Source: Babylonia areolata (lineage: Eukaryota > Mollusca > Gastropoda > Neogastropoda > Buccinidae). Taken from it: a stretch of 64,000 nt of DNA. How positions within the stretch are numbered: position 1 is the stretch's first letter; every line of letters begins with the position of its first letter. Position numbers and translations under genes: made by a program. Of this stretch, positions 47,950-60,445 are shown one piece after another. The DNA is taken from NCBI RefSeq assembly GCF_041734735.1, contig NC_134899.1:605638-669637 (forward strand), in the 5' to 3' direction. The notes beneath the pieces were generated by a model. The model had not been told where the DNA came from, searched no databases, and saw only the letters and a program-made list of their open reading frames with translations.

Positions 47950-48415
47950 ATCCAGTGAACAACGCTGTTCTATGTCTGTCCAGTGAACAATGCTGTTCTA
48001 TGTCTGTCCAGTGAATAACACTTTTGTTCTGTCTGTCCAGTGAACAACGCTGTTCTATGTCTGTCCAGTGAATAACACTTTTGTTCTGTCTGTCCAGTGA
48101 ACAACGCTGTTCTATGTCTGTCCAGTGAATAACACTTTTGTTCTGTCTGTCCAGTGAACAACGCTGTTCTATGTCTGTCCAGTGAATAACACTTTTGTTC
48201 TATGTCTGTCCAGTGAACAACGCTGTTCTATGTCTGTCCAGTGAACAACGCTGTTCTATGTCTGTCCAGTGAACAACGCTGTTCTATGTCTGTCCAGTGA
48301 ATAACACTTTTGTTCTATGTCTGTCCAGTGAACAACGCTGTTCTATGTCTGTCCAGTGAACAACGCTGTTCTATGTCTGTCCAGTGAACAACGCTGTTTT
48401 CTATGTCTGTCCAGA
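47950..48415. repeat. 28/37-bp minisatellite
   Basis: Units of CTGTCCAGTGAACAACGCTG plus TTCTATGT alternate with a CAGTGAATAACACTTTTGTT form. The region 47739-47949 before it is unassigned. Confidence 0.94.
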
Positions 48416-49250
48416 TGAGAACGCTATGTTCTATGCCTGTCCAGAGGAGAACAATATATTTTTTGTCCAGAGGAGAACACTGTGTTCTATGTCTTTCCAG
48501 AGGAGAACAGAGAACACTGTTGTATGTCTGTCCAGAGGAGAACGCTATTTTCTGTGTGTTCTAAGTCTGTTCTCCTGAACACTGTTCTGTGCGCTCTGTG
48601 TCTGTGCTCCTGAACACTATGTTCTCTGTGTTCTACGTCTGTTCTCCTGAACACTATGTTCTGTGTGTTCTACGTCTGTTCTCCTGAACACTATGTTCTG
48701 TGTGCTCTATGTCTGTTCTCCTGAACACTATGTTCTGTGTGTTCTACGTCTGTTCTCCTGAACACTATGTTCTGTGTGTTCTATGTCTGTTCTCCTGAAC
48801 ACTATGTTCTGTGTGCTCTATGTCTGTTCTCCTGAACACTATGTTCTGTGTGCTCTATGTCTGTTCTCCTGAACACTATGTTCTGTGTGCTCTATGTCTG
48901 TTCTCCTGAACACTGTTCTGTGTGCTCTGACGTCTGTTCTCCTGAACACTGTTCTGTGTGCTCTATGTCTGTTCTCCTGAACACTATGTTCTGTGTGCTC
49001 TATGTCTGTTCTCCTGAACACTGTTCTGTGTGCTCTATGTCTGTTCTCCTGAACACTATGTTCTGTGTGTTCTACGTCTGTTCTCCTGAACACTGTCTGT
49101 GTGCTCTGTGTCTGTTCTCCTGAACACTATGTTCTGTGTGCTCTGTGTCTGTTCTCCTGAACACTATGTTCTGTGTGCTCTATGTCTGTTCTCCTGAACA
49201 CTATGTTCTGTGTGCTCTATGTCTGTTCTCCTGAACACTGTTCTGTGTGC
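48416..49250. repeat. 31-38-bp minisatellite
   Basis: After a transitional zone (CTGTCCAGAGGAGAACACTG type, to 48560), units of TCTGTTCTCCTGAACACTAT plus GTTCTGTGTGCTCTATG follow, about 20 copies. The two halves look like inverted relatives: AGGAGAACA in the first part and TGTTCTCCT in the second. Confidence 0.93.
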
Positions 49251-49574
49251 TGACCCAGTGCCTGTCATCCCTGTGGATGGCCTCGGCAGCCAGGACGTTT
49301 CATGTCAACAGGAACTGATGAAGCAAAACATCCATCTTGCCATTTTGGTCTGTGTTATGTATGCATGTATTTATTTCCACAGTCACTATCTCTGGGTTCT
49401 TCTCTGCTGCTTATTGATACGTTGTCAGTTCCCAGTGTCAACACAGAAGTGCTGTGACTGTGGGGTCACCGCTAGGTCCCCCTGTGGAAGAGACTCTGCA
49501 CTGACCTGTGACTGAGTGGTGTGGTGGCTGTTGATCATTGTCACCAGGTTTGTGTCACACAACACTGACACAAT

Positions 49575-49815
49575 GAAAAATGTTTCTGCGTGTTTGTGCA
49601 TGCATGTGTGTGTTTGTGCAGTGTGCGAGCGCATGCATATGTGTGTGCGCGCGTGTGTGTGTGCATTTATGTCTGTGTGTGCGTGCGTGTGTACGCGCAA
49701 TAGTGTGTGTAACTCGGCATGCATGTAAGATTCAAGTGCATATGTAACAGAAGGAGCGAGGAACACAGAAGGTGTGAGTGTCGGTGTGCGCGCGCGCATG
49801 TGTGTGTGTGTGCGA
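49575..49815. repeat. GT-rich low-complexity region
   Basis: TGTGTGCGCGCATG-type purine-pyrimidine alternation. The stretch 49250-49575 has no recognised content. Confidence 0.85.
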
Positions 49816-50081
49816 GCGAACAATGTCTTTAACAAACAGAGTAAAAACCACATGTGTGGAGTAGGAGTGTAAACGGTCCTTTTCCATGATTCACACAGCT
49901 GTGTGAGTGGCAGTGTCTCCACACACAGTCCATCATTCTCACACGGGTGATGTGTTGATGTGTGACCTTGACCCTCAAAGCCGCGTTGACCACGTGATGG
50001 GTGACATGTTCAAATGTCATGTTGTTCTTTTCCGACATCAGTGCGCAGCGTGGCATAGGTTTTTTATTTGTATCAGCTTTG

Positions 50082-50082
<1 letters not shown>

Positions 50083-50139
<57 letters not shown>
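50083..50139. repeat. (TA)n microsatellite
   Basis: About 57 bases of TA. The region 50140-50596 contains a G run (50364-50386) and a short CA/CG tract (50441-50486), nothing else recognised. Confidence 0.97.
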
Positions 50140-50596
50140 TTAAAGTAAGTACAAATATATTCAGAAAATGCGTTATTTCTTTCTTTCCCTTTCTGCAAGC
50201 TGCCCTCTGCATATTCTAAACTGAAATCTCACAATCCAGCAGCTGTATTGATTACTATGTTAACATTGTACGTGATTCATATAGGCCTACTGTCCGTTTA
50301 ATAAACTCGTGCTGACAGATTTGTTTGTGTGATACCGAAGGCGTGCGTGCTTGTGGGAGGCAGGGGGGGGGGAGGGGGGGGGGGGCAGGGTTGTACGACC
50401 ATCGGGCATGCAAAGCATCAAATTGAAACCACCCTTGTTTCACGCACGCACGCACACACACACACACACACACGCACGCACGCACATGTACATGTCACAT
50501 CCACCTGTTTCCACATGTAAACAAAGATGGAAGGCAGTTAACCACAGCATTTATTTGATCCAACATGTCAAGAACCAATGCCTCACTAATACCGGT

Positions 50597-52080
50597 CTGT
50601 TGTTTGATCCAACATGTCGTCAGTCTGTTGTTTGATCCAACATGTTTGTTGTTTGATCCAACATGTTGTCAGTCTGTTGTTTGATCCAACATGTTGCCAG
50701 TCTGTTGTTTGATCCAACATGTTTGTTGTTTGATCCAACATGTTGTCAGTCTGTTGTTTGATCCAACATGTCTGTTGTTTGATCCAACATGTCAGTCTGT
50801 TGTTTGATCCAACATGTCGGTCTGTTGTTTGATCCAACATGTTGTCAGTCTGTTGTTTGATCCAACATGTCTGTTGTTTGATCCAACATGTCGTCAGTCT
50901 GTTGTTTGATCCAACATGTCAGTCTGTTGTTTGATCCAACATGTTGTCAGTCTGTTGTTTGATCCAACATGTCGTCAGTCTGTTGTTTGATCCAACATGT
51001 CAGTCTGTTGTTTGATCCAACATGTTGTCAGTCTGTTGTTTGATCCAACATGTCGTCAGTCTGTTGTTTGATCCAACATGTCAGTCTGTTGTTTGATCAA
51101 ACATGTTGTCAGTCTGTTGTTTGATCCAACATGTTGTCAGTCTGTTGTTTGATCCAACATGTCGTCAGTCTGTTGTTTGATCCAACATGTCAGTCTGTTG
51201 TTTGATCAAACATGTTGTCAGTCTGTTGTTTGATCCAACATGTCTGTTGTTTGATCCAACATGTCGTCAGTCTGTTGTTTGATCCAACATGTTGTCAGTC
51301 TGTTGTTTGATCAAACATGTTGTCAGTCTGTTGTTTGATCCAACATGTTGTCAGTCTGTTGTTTGATCAAACATGTCTGTTGTTTGATCCAACATGTTGT
51401 CAGTCTGTTGTTTGATCCAACATGTTGTCAGTCTGTTGTTTGATCCAACATGTCGTCAGTCTGTTGTTTGATCCAACATGTTGTCAGTCTGTTGTTTGAT
51501 CCAACATGTCGTCAGTCTGTTGTTTGATCCAACATGTCTGTTGTTTGATCCAACATGTTGTCAGTCTGTTGTTTGATCCAACATGTCTGTTGTTTGATCC
51601 AACATGTTGTCAGTCTGTTGTTTGATCCAACATGTTGTCAGTCTGTTGTTTGATCCAACATGTCGTCAGTCTGTTGTTTGATCCAACATGTTGTCAGTCT
51701 GTTGTTTGATCCAACATGTCTGTTGTTTGATCCAACATGTTGTCAGTCTGTTGTTTGATCCAACATGTTGTCAGTCTGTTGTTTGATCCAACATGTCGTC
51801 AGTCTGTTGTTTGATCCAACATGTTGTCAGTCTGTTGTTTGATCCAACATGTCTGTTGTTTGATCCAACATGTCGTCAGTCTGTTGTTTGATCCAACATG
51901 TTGTCAGTCTGTTGTTTGATCCAACATGTCTGTTGTTTGATCCATGTTGTCAGTCTGTTGTTTGATCCATGTTGTCAGTCTGTTGTTTGATCCAACATGT
52001 CGTCAGTCTGTTGTTTGATCCAACATGTCTGTTGTTTGATCTAAAATGTCTGTTGTTTGATCCAACATGTTGTCAATCTT
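50597..52080. repeat. 20-28-bp minisatellite, about 57 copies
   Basis: The core TCTGTTGTTTGATCCAACAT is followed by GT, GTCAG, GTTGTCAG or GTCGTCAG. The core is constant and only the linker varies. Confidence 0.96.
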
Positions 52081-53855
52081 TTATTTGATCCAACATTTTC
52101 GTTGGAGAGAAGCATTCAATGAGCTCTTGCTTCCAAACATCCGCAAATGTCGGGTTCTAAAGATTGCATGACTGAATTCAGACAGTCCAAAAATTTACAT
52201 TATATTGCCAGTACCCATTTTCTTTGAAATTGTATGGTTCAATTTAGCGCCAAACTGTGAAGAATGTTAATATTGTGTTTGATTAACAGAACTCGTGTTT
52301 GCAGCTGCATGAAAGCACTTTTATCTTTGCTGAGTTGATCGCAGTACCTGTTTAGATGTAATGATTCTGCATTTGTAAGGATTGTATTTGAAACTATGTT
52401 CCACTGTCCCCGGAAAGTGACACAGCGGCACGTGGAGTGTGAACAGGGAGCAGTGCTGGATGAACGGCGAGACAGTCTGTCGCCATGACTACAGCTGTCT
52501 CCCCTCTCCCCCACACTGACTGCTCGGAATGTCCTGCAGGGAGATAACCTTTTTTTCTGTCACGATCCGGTCGATACCATCGCTTTCCTCCCTTGCATTG
52601 TCTATCAACTCCAAGATTCACAACTATGGCGTGCAGTAAGAACAGGAAAAAGCAATACTGGCGCAAAGGAATTGTACATGTTTGGAATAACCCTCTCACT
52701 TTCACCAAACCTTGGTAATGTATCCAATGTTTCCTTCTAAACATCGAGTCTAAAATAGATGGAATGCAGTCGCGAAGCAATGCAAAACGTAATACAAGCC
52801 AGTAAGTTTACAAAGGTTTATGACATCACTCATATATTCCAGATAATCACAATATTCTTTCGGTGATACAATCCCAATCGAATGAAGTACACACCATGAT
52901 TAATATAACATGTAAGCATGGTTACATATTTTGGAGAGAAAAAATCAGACAAATAGGCATGAATACAAACACACATGTTAATGTTTACAGAACATGATTC
53001 TGATAGACGAAAATCAAGCTAAAATTTCCTCTCTTCCAACCAGAACCAAGTCTTGCATTGTGAAACTTACAAAGTCAAGAAATAAGCGTTTAAATCATTC
53101 TGTAAAGACACTGTAATCATTCTGTTAAGACACAATAATCATTATGTAGACACTGTAATCATTCTGTAAACACTGTACGTAAAGCAATCAACACAAATAA
53201 TGGGGCGAAAAACAAAAATAAAATTGTTTAGTGCCAATTTGATGTTGACAATTGTCATCTCTTGTTTTAACAGAGCAAGGAGTCCAACAACAGTTCCCTG
53301 CCTGTAGTCTGTTTCACAAAACCAGTGCACACAAGGTGTATTCGTCATTTCCAGTCGTTTCATTAACGTGCATTTCAATAAACTAAGGGTGTATCCATCA
53401 TTTTCAGTCGTTCCATTAAATTGCATAAATGACTAATCACTTACGAGGTCTTTGGAGGTCTGCTTGTGATGTAACTTTCTAAAAACAAGACTGAATTCTA
53501 CATTCGCTGGAAAGTAAAGGAGAAAGAAAGTGTGTTCAGACAGGTCCCTTCCTTGTCAACAATATGAAACTCTGAATCAAACAGATGTGCACATTTCTCT
53601 CTTCTTGTAAGCAGAAACATCTATTACAAAGTATGCTTAAGATCAACTGCTGGTTAAATCTGTCGTACAACCTAACCATCTTCCAATTAGGTTGTAACAC
53701 AGAATACAAAAGATTTCGAAACAAAGCCCCAGCGAAACAGACTTTTGTTGAATACTAGGACAACAAGCTCAACCAAACAATCACCCATTTCCAATTGACA
53801 CTGGGTAAAACAGTTATGTCTGAATTCATCCACTGACACCATTTGCAAGGAATTA
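52081..53855. other. Longest non-repetitive stretch of the window, no gene recognised
   Basis: AT-rich with a GC-richer island at about 52400-52560. Open frames reach about 128 codons (minus strand, 52394-52780) but show no family motif. A short triplicate of ATTCTGTAAAGACACTGTAATC occurs at 53097-53178. It could be UTR or intergenic. Confidence 0.4.
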
Positions 53856-54605
53856 TTTCTCTGTTCTTTCCACAGGTTTTTAGTAACATGATTTGACAGG
53901 AATATTTCTCTGTTCTTTCCACAGGTCTTTAATGACCTGATTTGACAGGAATATTTCTCTGTTCTTTCCACAGGTCTTTAATGACATGATTTGACAGGAA
54001 TATTTCTCTGTTCTTTCCACAGGTTTTTAGTGACCTGATTTGACAGGAATATTTCTCTGTTCTTTCCACAGGTCTTTAGTGACATGATTTGACAGGAATA
54101 TTTCTCTGTTCTTTCCACAGGTCTTTAGTGACATGATTTGACAGGAATATTTCTCTGTTCTTTCCACAGGTCTTTAGTGACATGATTTGACAGGAATATT
54201 TCTCTGTTCTTTCCACAGGTCTTTAGTGACATGATTTGACAGGAATATTTCTCTGTTCTTTCCACAGGTCTTTAGTGACCTGATTTGACAGGAATATTTC
54301 TCTGTTCTGTCCACAGGTCTTTAGTGACCTGATTTGACAGGAATATTTCTCTGTTCTTTCCACAGGTTTTTAGTGACCTGATTTGACAGGAATATTTCTC
54401 TGTTCTTTCCACAGGTCTTTAGTGACATGATTTGACAGGAATATTTCTCTGTTCTTTCCACAGGTCTTTAGTGACATGATTTGACAGGAATATTTCTCTG
54501 TTCTTTCCACAGGTCTTTAGTGACATGATTTGACAGGAATATTTCTCTGTTCTTTCCACAGGTCTTTAATGACATGATTTGACAGGAATATTTCTCTGTC
54601 CTTTC
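53856..54605. repeat. 49-bp minisatellite with acceptor-like sequence
   Basis: About 15 units of GGAATATTTCTCTGTTCTTT, CCACAGGTCTTTAGTGACAT and GATTTGACA. The stretch TTCTCTGTTCTTTCCACAG would be a strong 3' splice site on the plus strand in each unit. Confidence 0.96.
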
Positions 54606-54904
54606 CACTGGTACTTGCTGACAAAATTTACCAGAAATAATTCTGTATTGTTTCCACGGGTCCTCACACAATGCCCATGATCTCTACAGTCTGATCGTCC
54701 CTGAATATGGGTATGATTCTAATTAACAAGCAATACGCAAAATTAGCTTCAGTAGGCCCAATGGGACCACCCATTGGTTGTACATCTGGATTTTCTGGCT
54801 ATTTTGTGGTATGACTCGTATGTTAAAACATAAAAAGGGGAAGACGACAAATTTCTTGATCACTGTAGGCAATGTTTTTGAATATCCAAGGTTCGGGATA
54901 CTTC

Positions 54905-55855
54905 CATTTCATGACATCCAAACCCCCACACATAATTATAACGACATCCAAACCCCCACACATAATTATAACGACATCCAAACCCCAGCACATATAACGA
55001 CATCCAAACCCCAACACATATAACGACATCCAACCCCCTACACATATAACGACACTCAAACCCTCACACATATAACGACATCCAACCCCGTACACATATA
55101 ACGACATCCAAACCCCCACACATATAACGACATCCAAACCCCCACACATAATTATAACGACTTCCAAACCCTCACAGATATAACGACATCCAAACCCTCA
55201 CATATAATTATAACGACATCCAAACCCTCACACATATAACGACATCCAAACCCTCACACATATAACGACATCCAACCCCCTACACATATAACGACATCCA
55301 AACCCTCACACATAATTATAACGACATCCAAACCCTCACACATAATTATAACGACATCCAACCCCCTACACATATAACGACATCCAACCCCCTACACATA
55401 TAACGACATCCAACCCCCTACACATATAACGACATCCAAACCCTCACACATATAACGACATCCAAACCCTCACACATAATTATAACGACATCCAAACCCT
55501 CACACATAATTATAACGACATCCAAACCCTCACACATAATTATAACGACATCCAACCCCCTACACATATAACGACATCCAACCCCCTACACATATAACGA
55601 CATCCAAACCCCCACACATATAACGACATCCAACCCCTCACACATAATTATAACGACATCCAAACCCCCACACATATAACGACATCCAAACCCTCACACA
55701 TAATTATAACGACATCCAAACCCTCACACATATAACGACATCCAACCCCCTACACATATAACGACATCCAACTCCCTACACATATAACGACATAACGACA
55801 TTCAAACCCTCACACATATAACGACATCCAGTCCCCCACAAATAATGACATCCGT
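54905..55855. repeat. 24-28-bp minisatellite, about 36 copies
   Basis: Units of CGACATCCAAACCCTCACAC plus ATATAA, with variants ATAATTATAA and CCCCCTACAC. Confidence 0.96.
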
Positions 55856-56094
55856 ATGCCGTCCAAACCCTGACAAAGATAACATCGTTCTCACCAGGCC
55901 AATGTGTGAACCAGTTCAGCTGTGTTCATGATGTTTATCACGACCACTGAAACCAAACACCTGAACCATTCTTTGTTGATTACTGTATTTTATGCGTCGA
56001 TCTATTTATTCGCTAAAATTGTTTGTTCACTTGAAACCAACAAGTGAACAACGGGGTTAAAGCTGTTCAATCCTTGTAAAGAAAAGAAAGAAAG

Positions 56095-56360
56095 AAAGAT
56101 GACAAATGACAACAGTAACGGTACAGAATGCTCTATGTCTATGAAACATTTCACCATCACAAAAGGCACATATGGAAACAGTAACGGTATGGAAAGCTCT
56201 ATGTCTATGTAACGTGTTCAGCATCACAAAAGGCACATATGCAAACAGTAACAGAATACAATGTCCTATGTCTATGAAACCTGTTCAGCATCACAAAAGG
56301 CACATATGCAAACAGTAACGGTATAGAATGCTCTATGTCTATGAAACGTGATCACTATCA
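56095..56360. repeat. About 72-bp repeat, four copies
   Basis: Units contain ACAGTAACGGTA, ATGCTCTATGTCTATGAAAC and CATCACAAAAGGCACATATG. Confidence 0.9.
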
Positions 56361-56437
56361 CAAGGCACTATGTACAGTGTCTTCATCAGTCTTCCCTTCA
56401 GAAATAGTTCACACTGAACACACTGTTCGCCCAGCCT

Positions 56438-57755
56438 CACCCCACCACTGTGTCCACCCCACCACTGTGTCCACCCCACCACCCCACCACTGTGTCCACC
56501 CCACCACTGTGTTCACCCCACCACCCCACCACTGTGTTCACCCCACCACTGTGTCCACCCCACCCCTGTGTCCACCCCACCACTGTGTCCACCCCACCCC
56601 TGTGTCCACCCCACCACTGTGTTCACCCCACCACTGTGTTCACCCCACCACTGTGTCCACCCCACCACTGTGTCCACCCCACCACTGTGTCCACCCCACC
56701 ACTGTGTTCACCCCACCACTGTGTTCACCCCACCACTGTGTTCACCCCACCACTGTGTTCACCCCACCACTGTGTTCACCCCACCACTGTGTCCACCCCA
56801 CCACTGTGTCCACCCCACCACTGTGTTCACCCCACATCTGAACCCCCACTGTGTCCACCCCACCACTGTGTCCACCCCACCACTGTGTCCACCCCACCAC
56901 TGTGTTCACCCCACCCCTGTGTCCACCCCACCACTGTGTCCACCCCACCACTGTGTCCACCCCACCACTGTGTTCACCCCACATCTGAACCCCCACTGTG
57001 TCCACCCCACCACTGTGTCCACCCCACCACTGTGTTCACCCCACCACTGTGTCCACCCCACCACTGTGTTCACCCCACATCTGAACCCCCACTGTGTTCA
57101 CCCCACATCTGAACCCCCACTGTGTCCACCCCACCACTGTGTCCACCCCACCACTGTGTCCACCCCACCACTGTGTTCACCCCACATTTGAACCCCCACT
57201 GTGTTCACCCAACATCTGAACCCCCACTGTGTCCACCCCACCACTGTGTCCACCCCACCACTGTGTTCACCCCACCACTGTGTCCACCCCACCACTGTGT
57301 CCACCCCACATTTGAACCCCCACTGTGTTCACCCAACATCTGAACCCCCACTGTGTCCACCCCACATCTGAACCCCCACTGTGTCCACCCCACCACTGTG
57401 TTCACCCCACATCTGAACCCCCACTGTGTTCACCCCACCACTGTGTTCACCCCACATCTGAACCCCCACTGTGTTCACCCCACCACTGTGTTCACCCCAC
57501 ATCTGAACCCCCACTGTGTTCACCCCATATCTGAACCACCACTGTGTCCACCCCACATCTGAACCCCCACTGTGTTCACCCCACCACTGTGTTCACCCCA
57601 CATCTGAACCCCCACTGTGTTCACCCCACCACTGTGTTCACCCCACATCTGAACCCCCACTGTGTCCACCCCACATCTGAACCCCCACTGTGTTCACCCC
57701 ACCACTGTGTCCACCCCATCACTGTGTCCACCCCACATCTGAACCCCCAGTGTGT
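56438..57755. repeat. 16/25-bp minisatellite
   Basis: Units of CACCCCACCACTGTGTC (or GTT) mix with CACCCCACATCTGAACCCCC in the right half. There are more than 70 units in all. Confidence 0.96.
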
Positions 57756-57759
57756 GCTG

Positions 57760-58045
57760 TCCACCACAGGGACAGTCCTGTACCCGCCACAGGGACAGTC
57801 CTGTATCCGCCACAGGGACAGTCCTGTATCCGCCACAGGGACAGTCCTGTACCCGCCACAGAGACAGTACCCGCCACAGGGACAGTCCTGTATCCGCCAC
57901 AGGGACAGTCCTGTATCCGCCACAGGGACAGTCCTGTACCCGCCACAGGGACAGTCCTGTATCCGCCACAGGGACAGTCCTGTACCCGCCACAGGGACAG
58001 TCCTGTACCCGCCACAGAGACAGTCCTGTATCCGCCGTGGGTAAA
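57760..58045. repeat. 24-bp minisatellite
   Basis: About 12 units of CCGCCACAGGGACAGTCCTG plus TATC or TACC. Confidence 0.95.
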
Positions 58046-58261
58046 GTCCTGTTTCGTGTCCTGACTTCTGGGACCTGTTTCAATGTCAATTCTCCTTCAT
58101 ATTTGAAACGATATGACCAAAAGCGAATGTTGTGGCCTATTTTCTATAGAATTTGACTCTATTCTGTGGGTTATTATCCTAAACTTTGATAAAGATTCAC
58201 CCGCTATATTGATGTGCCGCCATCTTACCAGCTCCAGAAAATGGTCTGCAGTGACGTATAC

Positions 58262-58822
58262 CTTCGGTTTGTGCCACACAGAACTGCTCTGTCCGTGTCA
58301 AGGCTCCAGTCTGTGCCACACAGAACTGCCCTGACCGTGTCAAGGCTCCAGTCTGTGCAACACAGAGCTGCCCTGTCCGTGTCAAGGCTCCAGTCTGTGC
58401 CACACAGAGCTGCCCTGTCCGTGTCAAGGCTCCAGTCTGTGCAACACAGAACTGCCCTGTCCGTGTCAAGGCTCCAGTCTGTGCCACACACAGAGTTGCT
58501 CTGTCCATGTCAAGGCTCCAGTCTGTGCCACACAGAGCTGCCCTGTCCGTGTCAAGGCTCCAGTCTGTGCCACACAGAGCTGCTCTGTCCGTGTCAAGGC
58601 TCCAGTCTGTGCCACACAGAGCTGCTCTGTCCGTGTCAAGGCTCCAGTCTGTGCAACACAGAACTGCTCTGTCCGTGTCAAGGCTCCAGTCTGTGCAACA
58701 CAGAACTGCTCTGTCCGTGTCAAGGCTCCAGTCTGTGCAACACAGAACTGCTCTGACCGTGTCAAGGCTCCAGTCTGTGCCACACACAGAGCTGCCCTGT
58801 CCGTGTCAAGGCTCCAGTTTCA
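58262..58822. repeat. 42-bp minisatellite
   Basis: About 13 units of GTGTCAAGGCTCCAGTCTGT plus GCCACACAGAGCTGCCCTGT and CC. Confidence 0.95.
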
Positions 58823-58835
58823 GTAAACCTGCTGT

Positions 58836-59140
58836 GAACACGCCTGGCGAAAAAGGAACGTGGGGCGGGGGGTGAACAATTGTGGTGGGTGTGAAGGTTT
58901 CTCTCCATCAGGGAATCCGCTGTGAACATGGCTGGAGAGATGGGCGTGGGTGGTGAGGGGGTGAGGGGGGGTGGAGGGGGGTGAACAGTTGTGGTGTCTG
59001 TCAACGTGAAAGTTTCTCTCCATCACAGAAACCGCTGTGAACATGGCTGGAGAGACGGACGTGGGTGGGGGGGGGGGGTGAACAGTTGTGGTGTGTGAAG
59101 GTTTCTCTCCATCAGGGAATACGCTGTGAAGACTGCTGGC
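58836..59140. repeat. About 90-bp repeat in the presumed 3' UTR of gene 2
   Basis: Three to four units with GTTTCTCTCCATCAGGGAAT, CCGCTGTGAACATGGCTGG and a G-run followed by TGAACAGTTGTGGTG. The last copy runs into the terminal exon of gene 2. Confidence 0.88.
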
Positions 59141-59145
59141 GAGGT

Positions 59146-59172
59146 CTACTTGGCTGCCTTCTCCTGCTGAAT

Positions 59173-59174
<2 letters not shown>
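59146..59174 (-). CDS. Gene 2 terminal coding exon (VIQQEKAAK stop)
   Basis: After a (TG)n tract and TGCAG, 29 coding bases complete a Val codon from the previous exon and read IQQEKAAK then TAG. Thymosin beta ends in a similar short tail after the LPSKE motif. The exon is too short for ORF callers. The 3' UTR continues to lower coordinates through a 90-bp repeat. No clear poly(A) signal is close by; an AATAAA on this strand at 56005-56010 is a weak candidate. Confidence 0.82.
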
Positions 59175-59240
<66 letters not shown>

Positions 59241-60157
59241 CGTTTCATCCTGTGAGGATCACGTATCCAGAAGTTTAAATACTTTTCAATGACCTATAAA
59301 CTGAAACAAACACTAACAAAATCAGCCAGTGCAGGTAGCTGTGTGAGAGGTAGAGGAGAGGTGTCAACTGAAACAGGTGTGTGTGTGAGAGGTAGAGGAG
59401 AGGTGTCAACTGAAACAGGTGTGTGTGTGAGAGGTAGAGGAGAGGTGTCAACTGAAACAGGTGTGTGTGTGAGAGGTAGAGGAGAGGTGTCAACTGAAAC
59501 AGGTGTGTGTGTGAGAGGTAGAGGAGAGGTGTCAACTGAAACAGGTGTGTGTGTGAGAGGTAGAGGAGAGGTGTCAACTGAAACAGGTGTGTGTGTGAGA
59601 GGTAGAGGAGAGGTGTCAACTGAAACAGGTGTGTGTGTGAGAGGTAGAGGAGAGGTGTCAACTGAAACAGGTGTGTGGGTGAGAGGTAGAGGAGAGGTGT
59701 CAACTGAAACAGGTGTGTGTGTGAGAGGTAGAGGAGAGGTGTCAACTGAAACAGGTGTGTGTGAGAGGTAGAGGAGAGGTGTCAACTGAAACAGGTGTGT
59801 GTGTGAGAGGTAGAGGAGAGGTGTCAACTGAAACAGGTGTGTGTGTGAGAGGTAGAGGAGAGGTGTCAACTGAAACAGGTGTGTGGGTGAGAGGTAGAGG
59901 AGAGGTGTCAACTGAAACAGGTGTGTGTGAGAGAGGTAGAGGAGAGGTGTCAACTGAAACAGGTGTGTGTGTGAGAGGTAGAGGAGAGGTGTCAACTGAA
60001 ACAGGTGTGTGGGTGAGAGGGGAGACCGCAGACAGCAGTGTACCTTCTTTGCTGGGCAGCGGGTTCTTGACGTCAGTGGTGGTCTTCTTCAGACTGCGCC
60101 GGTTGAAACCTGTAATGGACTGCTTGAACTCCTCCTCCTTCTTCTCTGCCGCGATGG

Positions 60158-60225
<68 letters not shown>

Positions 60226-60412
60226 GAGTGCACATGAAATAATTGACAGAAAAGTGCATCAAAATCACCTGAGAGTAAAAATTATTAAGGGAGCCAGCAA
60301 CAAAGAACAGTAATCCACAACCAAGTGACAGATAAACTTTTTAATGAAAAAATAATAAAAACCTTTGAAAAAAAAATTTTTATTATTTTTTTAAAATACA
60401 TACATACATACA

Positions 60413-60445
<33 letters not shown>

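Noticed and set aside
52394-52780. A 128-codon minus-strand frame in the non-repetitive region
   Set aside because: No family similarity, no splice support and no codon bias were seen.
50597-55855. Regularly spaced repeats resembling CRISPR arrays (50.6-52.1 and 54.9-55.9 kb)
   Set aside because: There are no unique spacers, the linkers are short variants of one another, no cas genes are present, and the context is a eukaryotic genome.
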